Below, one piece after another: positions 53,451 to 63,311 of a DNA stretch of 64,000 nt. Within the stretch, counting starts at the first letter, position 1, and every line of letters starts with the position of its first letter. A program made the position numbers and the translations under genes. Source of the stretch: Adiantum capillus-veneris. Lineage: Eukaryota > Streptophyta > Polypodiopsida > Polypodiales > Pteridaceae. The notes below the pieces were generated by a model. The model made no database searches, had not been told where the DNA came from, and saw nothing but the letters and a program-made list of their open reading frames with translations. The DNA lies in assembly GCA_014529385.2 (NCBI GenBank), contig CM043971.1, positions 58,227,709 through 58,291,708 on the forward strand, written 5' to 3'.

Positions 53451-54049
53451 TGACACATTTTTAATATTTCCCAATTCAAAAGGTCTCCTACTTGTACAGA
53501 GTTTCCTCGTCTTCTACTTGTACAGAGTCCCTCAGAGCTGCCGAGACACAGCTATCTTCTTTCTCTTCACCTTTGTATATAGCCGCCTAAAGTAGCCAAA
53601 CTAGGAGGAACCCTAACATCTGAGTACATCCTAACGAAGGCTTTCTCCTTGACCTGTTCATGAATAACTCTCCCCTATCCTTTCTAGAGCTTGTGTGGTT
53701 GTTTGTCATAGTGCGACATTGAAAGAAGTTCCTACAGGAGAATGCAGGGATTTGTGGACAGTGTCCTGGGAGTTGCAAAAGAGTAAGGAGCTCATTTCTT
53801 GAACAGGATAGATGCTTGTTTGTAGTCACTTCTTTGTCGCTCGTGCTCAACATACCTTGGTGTTAACATTTGCTTGTCAAAATATAACTGCTACTATTTA
53901 CCATTATGCATTTTATACAAAGCCAATCTGGGCCTGTTTGGTATGTATGTGTGTGTGTGTTTTGTGTTCACCTTCCTTTTTTTTTTTTTGGGGGGGGGGT
54001 TTGTAATGCAGCAAAATCTTCCTCACTGCTGGTTTCTTGTGCATTCCAG
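53451..54049 (+). other. Region upstream of the first recognised lipase exon
   Basis: No exon is identified. A T-run and G-run (about 53,979-53,999) lie in what is probably intron. The missing N-terminal exon of the lipase gene could be here or further upstream. Confidence 0.4.
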
Positions 54050-55203
54050 GTCATTGAAAGCTTTTAGTCAAGAAGCTTTTAGCAACACCATAAAGCTAAT
54101 CAATGGCATATCAGCTTTGATTCTTACATTTTTGCCGGGAAAGGCAACTATTTTGGAAGGTGTTCAAGGATGGGAGTTGCGGCCTACTTTAAGAGCACCT
54201 CGCTTACCTCGGTGGATGGAAGAGTATGACCTTAAAATTAAAATCAACCTTTTAAGCTTAATGAATGTGTATGAGGGACATTTAAACACTGAATTTTTTT
54301 CCTGATTGCAGTGGTGTGTCATCATTCAATCAGTTCATTCATGATTATGCTGCTAATTCAGATAAAGATTCAGATTCAGAATATGAGTCAGGGCTAGAAG
54401 ATAATGACAGTTTTGCACCATCCTCGCCTTCTTCTCAATCTTCTCATATTTCAAGAGCAAGCTCTTTTCAATACGAGAGGAGAAACATGTTTAGTTTCAA
54501 GGCAGGTACATTTTCAAGGGCTGTACCTGGTTTTCTAAAGCAACTGCTTGGCATTTCTCCCACACAACAACCAAGAAGGGCAGATCCCCCCAGACGTAGT
54601 GGTTCATCTGGCAGCTTGTATCGTATGTATGGTTTAGCAAGCAAAGGGCTTACGAGTGTCAGAGACTTTGTTGTTCATAAGAAAACTGACAGGAGAAGAG
54701 GAATTATAGAGGTTTGTATGTGTGATTGCAATCTTATTGTATCAAAACTCAGCATGAGGTGAGCTCTTCACAGCTTTATAAGGTTTTGTACAGGATATGC
54801 AGCTCATTGTGGAGCTCTCTATTGAGAGAGTGTTTGATGTTGTCCGCAAGGTGCTTCTGTATTGCCTTTCGCCCTTACAAACTGTAAAGTTTTTGACTGG
54901 GAAGCTCTTTACTCATCCTAAGAGGAAGGAAGAGAGTGCAAAAGTTCAGACAGCAACTTTAGGTGATTCAAATCCGGCTCCTTCAATGAAAAAAGAGAAG
55001 TATCACCCAGCCATGAACACGGATGCACGTTCTTGTGAAGATTTCATCACGGATATTGGGTATGCTCTGGAGTATTTTGTGCAGAAATTTATCCATGCTC
55101 ATATGTTAAAACTCATCAAATTGTAACTCCACAGGTATCCTTACGAATCGATACGAGTTGTGACTGACGATGGTTATGTACTTTTGCTAGAACGGATTCC
55201 GAG
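54050..55203 (+). CDS. Alpha/beta-hydrolase lipase (triacylglycerol/steryl-ester lipase type), N-terminal exons
   Basis: Four exons join in frame with consensus splice sites: 54,050-54,223 (donor GTATGA), 54,312-54,711 (GTTTGT), 54,794-55,059 (GTATGC), 55,135-55,203 (GTAAAT). The protein reads TFLPGKATILEGVQGWELRP and LPRWMEDGVSSFNQFIH, an acidic Ser-rich stretch, a basic linker, then CEDFITDIGYPYESIRVVTD and DGYVLLLERIPR. The last two blocks are the start of the alpha/beta-hydrolase-associated lipase region. The closest plant proteins I know are Arabidopsis At1g73920 and At1g18460, lipase-family proteins with a long N-terminal extension. The catalytic Ser-Asp-His part and the first exon are not found in the window. 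Intact splice sites and no stops suggest a functional gene whose next intron runs through 55.2-64 kb, but a truncated fragment cannot be excluded. Confidence 0.85.
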
Positions 55204-55510
55204 GTAAATAGTATTTGTAGACTATTTGAAAGACTAATGTTAATTCATGTTTAACAATGTGTTTACTACATTAGACATGTTAGTCCCTCACCGGATCCAT
55301 CGTGCACACATGACATGACGCAAGCCAAACTCACACCTAGACACATAGTGTGAGCGGACATCAGGCTCACCTCCCAGGCATAGAGGCTCATCCCCGAGCC
55401 TGCAGCCAAGCGGGCTAGCCCATGCCACAAAGGCCGGGTGTCCCATACCATCGAGCCGACACCAATATGGGTGTGCGAACTGTCACGAGATTGTGACAAC
55501 CACTATATAT
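55204..55510 (+). other. Start of the next lipase intron, or flank
   Basis: Follows the donor GTAAAT at 55,204. Contains CG-rich sequence from about 55,270 that resembles LTR material. No exon is seen. Confidence 0.5.
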
Positions 55511-56130
55511 ATTTGCTAGTTTCTTTCCCTTGATTTGTATTTAATTTTTGGGTCCCTCTTGTTAAAATCACAAATGCTTGGACATTGAATGGCCAGTGTG
55601 AAACGGTTGTTGGCCGAGAGTTTTACCCGCAGTCGAGAAGAGCAGGTCGCCACGAGATGGTCACCCCAGTCGGCACTAAAATCCGAGGAGTAAAAGGTTG
55701 GCTAGGTTCAAAGTTATTAAGACCCCTCAGCAAGACTTTGAGTTAGTGGGTACTAGGAAATTAAACCAAAGGGAGTCAAATGGACACATGGCAGTAGGGG
55801 AGCTGCATGCAGGCCAACATGTATCTTCCCGAAGCCTCATCCAAAAGGGGGCGCTCAAAGTTGAGACTGGGGCTGATTTTTGAACACAAGTGTGCTACAC
55901 ATTGTGTGTGAGTAGTGGCTGTAGATGTTCATAGCTTTAATGGAAAGCTTGCCTTCTCCCTTGACTCTCGCACATCTCGCTCTCCTTTTTGCACATATGG
56001 TAATGCCCCACTAGTTGGGCTTCTCAGATGACCATGTACAGTTCTGGGGTTTTATGCACGTTTGCCAAGGCAAGAGCGTTCTGTACAGGAACCGGATTAG
56101 CTTATTGCTAATCCCCTTCAGGTACGCATA
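55510..56130 (+). repeat. Repeat family Y, copy 1
   Basis: Blocks shared in the same order with 59,110-59,311 and 62,125-62,640: GGACATTGAATGGCCA, TTTACCCGCAG, GTGGGTACTAGGAA, GCCAAGGCAAGAGC and TTGCTAATCCCC. No coding is visible. It may be a TRIM or a solo LTR. Confidence 0.7.
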
Positions 56131-57125
56131 ATGGAGCCTTTTCTAATATATAAACCATTCGTGATTATGGTTGGGTTCACAAGAGCCGACGAAAGGCATT
56201 CAAAAAGGAGCATGACTCCACCATGGAGGTTGTCCATTGGCGCAAAAAGAAATTTCACTTCTCTGGACCCAGAAAAAAATTAGCGACCCCCCCCGCGGCC
56301 CCCTCCCTTTGGAAGAGCAATTCTATCGTCCACTTTTCAACACGAAACGTAGATCGGCGTGATTGAACTGAATCCAGTGGCTATGTGCTCAACAACACTA
56401 CCACTAAACTAGAGCTCATCGGACATCAAAATCGTGCCGGATTAATTTTCATAGAGCTACCTCTTTCCCTCGTTAATGAAGGGAGAGTGGAAGAAAGAGT
56501 GCGAGATTTTTGTTGCCCGCTCTTATGAATCTAGCTTGTGTATGCAATGTGCATAATGTATGTATAATGAATAGCCTATCCTAGATTCATGTAGGTATAT
56601 ATATTTTTATTTTTTTCCCTTCTCATTTTAGTTTGTTTTCAAATGATAACGTACAATGTGCAACTTTCACCTTATTATAAAACCATTTGTGATTATATAT
56701 GTATAATGGATAATATAAAGTTATATTAAAACACAACAAAAAATTCATGTGATTGTAGGTGCTTATTTAAACTTACTTCCCATAAATTTCATTCCCCCCT
56801 TAACTTAGTAGGCCTACATGCCTCTTCACCTTGTTTATGAGAGCATTAAGATATTCTTTTGCTTTTTTTTTTTGGTCAATGGGTCTTGTTCATTTTTTGA
56901 TTTTATCAATGGAATATCACTAACTATTGTGAGTTGTGAAAAAATAAATATTCCTTTGCTTTAGTTTGTCAATCATTTTATTGTTTTTATTTTATTTTGT
57001 TATAGAATGCCAATGTGAATCTTTTACTATGTTGTTTAAGTGAGGTCCTTTGTAATATATAAGGCATTTGTGATTATATGTGCATAATGGACAATACAAT
57101 TTTCTATTAAAACACAAAAAATGAC
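56131..57125 (-). repeat. Degenerate repeat region, probably LTR remains
   Basis: A short block ending in ACCATTTGTGATTATA or close to it recurs near 56,145, 56,687 and 57,063 (the last two about 376 bp apart). Next to the chromovirus tail this is probably its 3' LTR, partly duplicated. Confidence 0.45.
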
Positions 57126-57480
57126 ATGTCCTCCCTTAACTTCAGCACGCCTTCGTAACTCCTCACCTTGTTAATTGCTGTCCTCAACAATATCCTCACT
57201 TACGAAACCGGGAAAGCGAATCCTTAACAATCTTACTGACTCCCTAGTGGCTTGGGATTCAGGACGATGCTTCCACTTGATCAAATATTCAGGGTCCACA
57301 GTCTTGGAAGACTTGCGAACCCTTTGATCAAGAATTGATTCGGGTTCAAGTGGAACGTACCAGGTGGTATCTTCCAAGTTTGGGACGTGCTTAGGAGGAA
57401 TCACTAAGTAATCCTATCCTAGCCGTTCTTTTAGGCGGCTTACGTGGAACACGAGATGTACAACAATGCCTTGAGGCAAG
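57126..57480 (-). pseudogene. Chromovirus integrase C-terminus and chromodomain
   Basis: Minus-strand reading gives LPQGIVVHLVFHVSRLKERL (57,480-57,420), the conserved H-P-V-F-H-V-S-x-L-K block of gypsy integrase tails, then ILDQRVRKSSKTVDPEYLIK and WKHRPESQATRESVRLLRIR, a chromodomain (ORF 57,404-57,171). A purine tract (GTTAAGGGAGGACA) before TGTCATTTTTTG at about 57,126 marks the 3' LTR start. The rest of the element is missing; element X' adjoins at 57,506. Confidence 0.75.
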
Positions 57481-57505
57481 TTCAACTCATAAGAAACCCC
57501 ACTTA

Positions 57506-58150
57506 TGTCACAAGATGGGCAGTACGTGCCAATAGAAAACAACAGACTGAACAAACTTTTAGCACTTCAATAACAACTGAACTGAGAGAGAAACGACACG
57601 CGACACGGAGTAGCGGAATTCCACCCCAGAGAGTATTGGCCCCAAACCTTGGCGCCCCTTTCAGTATTTCTTTATATTGCAGCAACACAGTACAAGCCGG
57701 TACTCCAGACTCTACACCTTCTCCACGAAGCATGCTAGAGAATGAGCCCTTAACACATATTTAAAGGCCCTTGGCCTATGAAAAGCAGTTTACATAAAAA
57801 GCCTTCAAACTCAAAAGCTTCTAGTCCAAAAGCAATTCCAAAAAGCTGCCAGCGTCAATCACGGAATTCCGTACAACTGCCACGTCAACAGTCAACGCAA
57901 AACGCGGAAATTCTTACAGCCCTGCCACGTCAGCATTGTCGGTGTAATTTCTAGAAATCTGCCACGTCATCAGTTTCGGGTCCTGCTTTATTTTAATTTT
58001 TTATGTCACTTGGGGCCCCATCGAACGGGGTCCCCATAAGTTGGTAGGACTTCTTCTTCTGTTTCTTGTTCTTCTTAGGGGTTAGGCACCTCGGTCGGCA
58101 TTGCAAGTTGGCTCCATTCTTCAAAGCTTTGACATCAGTAGTTCGTGACA
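57506..58150 (-). repeat. 3' LTR of X'
   Basis: 645 bp, related to the LTRs of X over most of its length (for example GGGGCGCCAAGGTTTGGGGC and GTACCGGCTTGTACTGTGTT). It lacks the long CCCTAA-rich stretch seen in X. Confidence 0.85.
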
Positions 58151-58616
58151 TTTTCTTTTCTTGAAAGAGAGTAATCGTTCGCGATTACAGCATATCTGCA
58201 AAACAACTCAAGTTTTCCGAGGGTCATTTCGAGGGACAATCAGTTTGCTCTTTTTGTGAAGGAGTTAGCTTCTCCTTTCGGCTCTTTTGATCAAGGAGTT
58301 GGCTTCTCCTTTCGTCCAAGTTGGAACTCTTGATATGCTGGCGTAGTAAAATTAGCCATCACACCCAGACCACACTGATCTTCCATGGGTGTCTTGATGG
58401 ACTAAAATTACATACCCAGACAATCTCATCTAGTTAGAAATTTTCAGTAGTTGGCACATTACAATGCAACACAAATGCTTACATATGCATGTTACAAGAC
58501 ACAACAAACAGCGACGCTGAGCACTCCCCCGAGACAAAAGGTCTGCGATATGAAGCTACTCAATGACTACCTCGTCACTCCCCCCGCAAATAATCTAAAA
58601 AGGTATGGGCCATGGC

Positions 58617-58795
58617 TCAGAGGAGTGTACAACTAGACGCTCCCCAGGCATCGGCCTGCGTCGTTCGAAGGTTTTCTAGCATACAACGGAACGCTCCCCA
58701 GACATCGGCCTGCGTCGTTATGAGGTTTTCAAACATACAATGAAACGCTGCCCGGGCATCCGCCTGTGTCGTTCCGAGATTCAAACAATCATTGA
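58617..58795 (-). repeat. 63-bp minisatellite of X'
   Basis: Three imperfect units containing GCATCGGCCTGCGTCGTT or a close variant. The inverted counterpart is at 60,836-61,030 in X. Confidence 0.8.
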
Positions 58796-59109
58796 AACCA
58801 GTATTAGAACCAGAGTTAAACAGTTCAAATCGGCACCAAGACAGGTTCAAAACAGATACCATCCATTTCAAACAAGATCACCAAACAAGTTCAAACAGAA
58901 CTCAAACTTAAAAAGCAATCTCGACATTAGCCGAGCTCGAAAAGTCGACCGACTTTCCATCCTGAAACCTACACCAAAAATTAGGGTTAGGTTTCTTCCA
59001 TAAGGTCGTAGCCGAACACAACATAGTCCATCAGCTCTTGGACAGACAGTGTTCCTCTGGAGGCGATGTTAGTTATCACGAGGACGTGGCAATTATTAAC
59101 TATGTCACG

Positions 59110-59316
59110 AGAACGTGGCAACTGCTAACCTTTGTTGTTGGTTTCTTTCCAATGATTTTTGTTTTATTTTTGAGACCCTCTTTTTGAAGTTGCAAATGGT
59201 CGGACATTGTATGGCCAATGTGAATGGTAGTTTCACCCGCAGACGGGAAGTTGGTCGGCATTGGAATTCGTATAGCAAGAGGATGTCTAGGCTCAGTCCA
59301 AGGTCATGTAGGTCCA
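59110..59316 (+). repeat. Repeat family Y, copy 2, left part (interrupted by X)
   Basis: Matches 55,510-55,690 (GGTCGGACATTGTATGGCCA and TTTCACCCGCAG). It continues at 62,120 after element X. Confidence 0.7.
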
Positions 59317-59975
59317 TGTTGACGTGTCGAAACCCTAACCCTAAAATCAAAAACCCTAATTTTGCCCAAAACCCTAATTCTGCTGAAATCCTAATCCTAA
59401 AATCAGAAACCCTAATTCTGCCCAAAAGCCTAATCCTAAAATCAAAAACCTTGATTCTGTCCGAAACCCATATCTGTTGAAACCCTAACCCTAAAATCAA
59501 AAACCCTAATTCTGCCTGAAACCCGAACTTTAAAATAAAAAAACCTAACCCTAACCCTAACCTTGATTTGCTGATGTGGCGGGCTGACACGTGGCTTGCT
59601 GTACGGAGACCAGCGCGATTTACGAAAAGCTGGCAGCTTTTGGCATTACTTTTTGGACTAGGAGCTTTTGAGTTTTGAAGGCTTTTCACTATAATTGCTT
59701 TTGAGGCCAAGGGCCTTTATATATGAGGTTAGGGCTCATTCTCTGGCATGCTTCCTGGCGAAGGTCCAGAGTTTGGAGTACCGGCTTGTGCTGTGTTGAT
59801 GCAATATTAAGAAATACCGAAAGGGGCGCCAAGGTTTGGGGCCAATACTCTCTGGGGTGGAATTCTGCCACTCTGTTTCGCATGTCTTCTCTCTTTCAGC
59901 TCAACTGTTATTGAAGTGCTAAAAGTCTGTTCAGTCTGTTCTTTTTCATTGGCACGTGGTGCCCGCCTTGTGAAA
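59317..59975 (+). repeat. 5' LTR of X with CCCTAA-rich segment
   Basis: The first 250 bp consist largely of AAACCCTAACCCTAAAATC-type blocks. The remainder includes a TATA-like TTATATATGAGG near 59,717. It pairs with 61,543-62,119, in which the CCCTAA part is shorter. Confidence 0.85.
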
Positions 59976-59976
59976 G

Positions 59977-59988
59977 TGGTATCAGAGC
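59977..59988 (+). other. Primer-binding site of X
   Basis: TGGTATCAGAGC, complementary to initiator tRNA-Met, directly after the LTR. Confidence 0.9.
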
Positions 59989-60835
59989 ATCAGGCGTGTG
60001 CTTTTCTGAAAGTATACCGGTCCTACATAAGAGCAGATAGAGCTATTGGAATTTTATTCGAGGTATCTTTGCCCTCCAACCCGGACTTCGCGCATCGGGC
60101 GCGCTCCCGTCTTCACCGCTCATGTCTTGCAGAGCATAAGCCATTAAGATCACTTGCAAAGAAGGATCCGATATTTGTTTCGAGTCACTGTTTTTCTCAA
60201 AAGCAGTGCCATGCAGATGTTGATGTTTATACCTACCAAGACGCACACTCCAAGTACTTGGCAAGCTTTCAAGTTTTTTTTTTTTTTTGCCCGAAGTTAT
60301 ATGGTTTCTGACATCTTCCTTCGGAGTGCAACTTCTGGTAGAGTAGGGTATCCTGAAATGCTTGCCATGGAAACCCTAGCAGATTATATCTTGAAATTTC
60401 TCGACATCTCTCAGTAGATGTCTCTTCATGAGCAGATGACCTTGGAGGTTTAGTGCGATTGCTATCTTGGGACTACCATCGCTGCCAAAGCAACACTGTT
60501 TGTCCAAGAGCTGACGGGCCATGCTGTGCTCGGCTACGACCTCATGGAAGGAACCTAACCCTAATTTTTCGTGCAGGTTTCAAGATGAAAAGTCAATCGA
60601 CTTTTCGAGCTCGACTAATGTTGAGATTGCTTTTTAAGTTTGAGTTTTGTTTGATCTTGTTTGGTGATCCTATTTGGAATTTGTTTGAAATGGATGATAT
60701 CTGTTTTGAACTTGTTTTGGTGCCGATTTGAATTGTTTGACTCTGGTTTGATATTGGTTTCAATGATTGGTGATTTTACTCCCGCGTGGAGAAGTGAGAA
60801 ATACTGTTTTTGTATTGTTTGAACCTCAGAACAAC

Positions 60836-61030
60836 GCAGGTCGATGCTTGGGGAGCATTTCGTTGTATGTTTGAAAACCTCGGAACGACGTAGGCCGATG
60901 TCTTGGGAGCGTTCCGTTGTATGCTAGAAAACCTCCGAACGACGCAGGCCGATGCCTGGGGAGCGTTTGGTTGTATGGTTGAACCTCCAAGCGACACAGA
61001 CTGCAGTCTGGGGAGCGTTTGGTTGTACAG
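60836..61030 (+). repeat. 63-bp minisatellite of X
   Basis: Three to four imperfect units with GACGCAGGCCGATGCCTGGG or a close variant, inverted relative to 58,617-58,795. Confidence 0.85.
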
Positions 61031-61339
61031 TCCTCTGAGCTCATGGCCCGGACCTTTTTAGGTTATTTGTGGGGAGAGTGACGAGGTAGTCGTTGAGTAG
61101 CTTCATAGCGCAGACCGTTTGTCTCAGGAGAGTGCTCAACGGCGCTGTTTGTTGTGTCTTGTAACATGCATATGTAAGCATTTGTGTTGCATTATGATGT
61201 GCCAACTACTGTATATTCCTAATTGGATGAGATTGCCTGCGAATGTAATTTTAGTGCATCAAGACACCCGTGGAAGATCAATACGGTCTGGGTGTGATGG
61301 CTAATTTTACTACGCCTGAATATCAAGAGTTCCGATCTG

Positions 61340-61445
61340 GACGAAAGGAGAAGCTAACTCCTTGATCAAAACAGCCGAAAGGAGAAGCTAACTCCTTGAT
61401 CAAAAGAGCAGAAAGGAGAAGCTAACTCCTTAATAAAAAGAGCAA
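61340..61445 (+). repeat. 35-bp tandem repeat of X
   Basis: Three copies of GAAAGGAGAAGCTAACTCCT followed by TGATCAAAA or a variant. X' has two inverted copies near 58,255-58,320. Confidence 0.9.
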
Positions 61446-61542
61446 ACTAATTGTCCCTCGGAATGACCCTCGGAAATTTTTGAGCTAACTTGAGTTGTTT
61501 TGCAGATATACTCCGCGATTACTCTCTTTCAAGAAGGGGAGA

Positions 61543-62119
61543 TGTAACAAACTGCTGACGTGTCGAAACCCTAACCCTAAAGTCAAAAACCCTAATTTTG
61601 TCCAAAACCCTAATTCTGTTGAAACCCTAACCCTAAAATCAGAGACCTTAATTCTGCCCAAAACCCTAATCCTAAAATCAAAAACCCTAACCCTAACCCT
61701 AACCTTGATTTGTTGACGTGGCGAGCTGACACGTGGCTTACTGTACGGACATCAACGCGATTTACGAAAAGCTGGTAGCTTTTGGCATTGCATTTTGGAC
61801 CAGGAGCTTTTGAGTTTTGAAGGCTTTTCACTATAATTGCTTTTTAGGCCAAGGGCCTTTATATATGAGGTTAGGGCTCATTCTCTGGCATGCTTCTTGG
61901 CGAAGGTGCAGAGTCTCGAGTACCGGCTTGTACTGTGTTGATGCAATACAAAGAAATACCGAAAAGGGCGCCAAGGTTTGGGGCCAATACTCTCTGGGGT
62001 GGAATTCCGCCACTCCGTTTCGCGTGTCGTCTCTCTCTTTCAGCTCAACTTTTATTGAAGTGCTAAAAGTCTGTTCAGTCTGTTCTTTTCTATTGGCACG
62101 TGGTGCCCGCCTTGTGACA
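61543..62119 (+). repeat. 3' LTR of X
   Basis: 577 bp from TGTAACAAACTGC to TTGTGACA, following the purine tract AAGAAGGGGAGA. It contains a shorter CCCTAA-rich stretch (61,567-61,705). Confidence 0.85.
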
Positions 62120-62640
62120 GTCCCCCCGTTGCACTTAGCAAGTTGGTGGATACTAGGAAGTGAACTCAATAAAGGCATAAAGTCAAGGTGGGATCACCAA
62201 CAGAAAGTATCCGATAGTTGGGCCACATTGCACTTTTGGATGCGGTCCCAATGAGGATAGAGGGTCAGAAGACTAGTGGGAGCCCAACGGAAGCATCTCC
62301 TAAAAATTAGGGAATTGCTATTTTGGGCCATGAAATGTGTTTGCGTCATTACCTTCGGAATGACAAGGGAAACATTTTACAGCTCTGCCGCGAAGTCAAC
62401 TGGGTATGGAGTGCTTTCTTTCTATTCTATATGTAGTGTGGTGCTAGGAGGGATGCCCTGCACACTACACTGCTCTCTCCCCCCCCCCTACGTGCAGTTA
62501 TGTGATGCCCCACAAGAGGGCTCTTTATTTGACTAATGTACAGTTGTGTGGGTTCATGCGCGATTGCCGAGGCAAGAGCCTCTTGCACAGGTATTGGATT
62601 AGCTAGTTGCTAATCCCCCGCAGGTACAAGTAAATTCGGA
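62120..62640 (+). repeat. Repeat family Y, copy 2, right part
   Basis: Continues the copy begun at 59,110: GTGGATACTAGGAAGTGAAC, GATGCCCCAC, GCCGAGGCAAGAGCC and TTGCTAATCCCC match copy 1 at 55,740-56,130. A poly-C run lies at about 62,480-62,488. Confidence 0.7.
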
Positions 62641-63311
62641 GAGGTTTCACGTGAGAAATCTCGTCTGATTCAAAGGGCAAGTAGCCCTATAAGTGCAGGA
62701 GTCCGAGGACTTGCTACGGATGCGACCGGCTCGCAAAACAGAGCCCAAACCAGGGAATTACAGCCTGCTGTCTATTTTTGCAGGTTTAGGGTTTTGGCCC
62801 TAAACGGTCCCTAATACCCCCAGGAGGTCCGGGGCAGAGTTACCCGGAACGCGGAACAGGAACGGCGCGGAACGGGAGGCTAAGAAAACATCCAAATATT
62901 TTAGCGTGATGTGTTTGAATGCAAGTAGTACTAGAGTCCTTTGACTAATATACCCACAAAAAACACGATTCGAAGACCATTCAACCTTATTATGACTTGA
63001 TTGGGATGTGCGGCGCCCTGAGTACATAGCACATATACAACATTGAGCAAACACAATGCCCATACACAATGCTCTCAAATAATTGCAAGAGGAGTAGTAA
63101 GAGATAACACTTTGGAATTAATTATGGCTAACAAGCCTCAAGGGCCGCAAAGGTGCTACAAAAAAACCCAAGGGGCGCAAACCAGTGACCACAATACCAA
63201 AAGACTGAAGGTGACAAATACCATAAAGATGCTAGTAGCTACAAATGGCAAAGAGAGCAAGGCTCAAGCAGCCATACAAAAAGGTAAGGATAAATGGCAA
63301 AGACTCAAGAC
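62641..63311. other. No gene seen
   Basis: Unassigned sequence between repeat Y and the hAT relic. The short ORFs are not supported by any motif. Confidence 0.45.

Larger units (their letters stand above)
57506..59047 (-). mobile_element. Element X', 3' part of a non-autonomous LTR element
   Basis: A minus-strand relative of X (59,317-62,119). Its LTR (58,150 to 57,506, TGTCACGAACT ... TTGTGACA) is preceded by the purine-rich AAGAAAAGAAAA, and the internal region repeats, in inverted order, the minisatellite and the 35-bp repeats of X. It ends at about 59,047 with no 5' LTR, so it is truncated. Confidence 0.8.
59317..62119 (+). mobile_element. Element X: 2.8-kb non-autonomous LTR retroelement
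   Basis: 5' LTR 59,317-59,975, primer-binding site 59,977-59,988 (TGGTATCAGAGC), polypurine tract about 61,531-61,541, 3' LTR 61,543-62,119. Flanks GTCCA (59,312-59,316) and GTCCC (62,120-62,124) look like a slightly mutated 5-bp target-site duplication, and repeat Y resumes beyond it. The 1.57-kb interior has no intact ORF, only a hint of gag-like sequence (GYPEMLAMETLADYILKF, near 60,348-60,410). It would depend on proteins from another element. Confidence 0.85.

Noticed and set aside
52862-53453. First exon of the lipase gene
   Set aside because: The ORFs here are low-complexity (CA)n translations and do not match the expected N-terminal region of the family.
59317-59570. True telomeric or interstitial telomere array
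   Set aside because: CCCTAA units are interrupted by constant linkers and recur in the partner LTR at 61,567, so they are part of an LTR, not a telomere.
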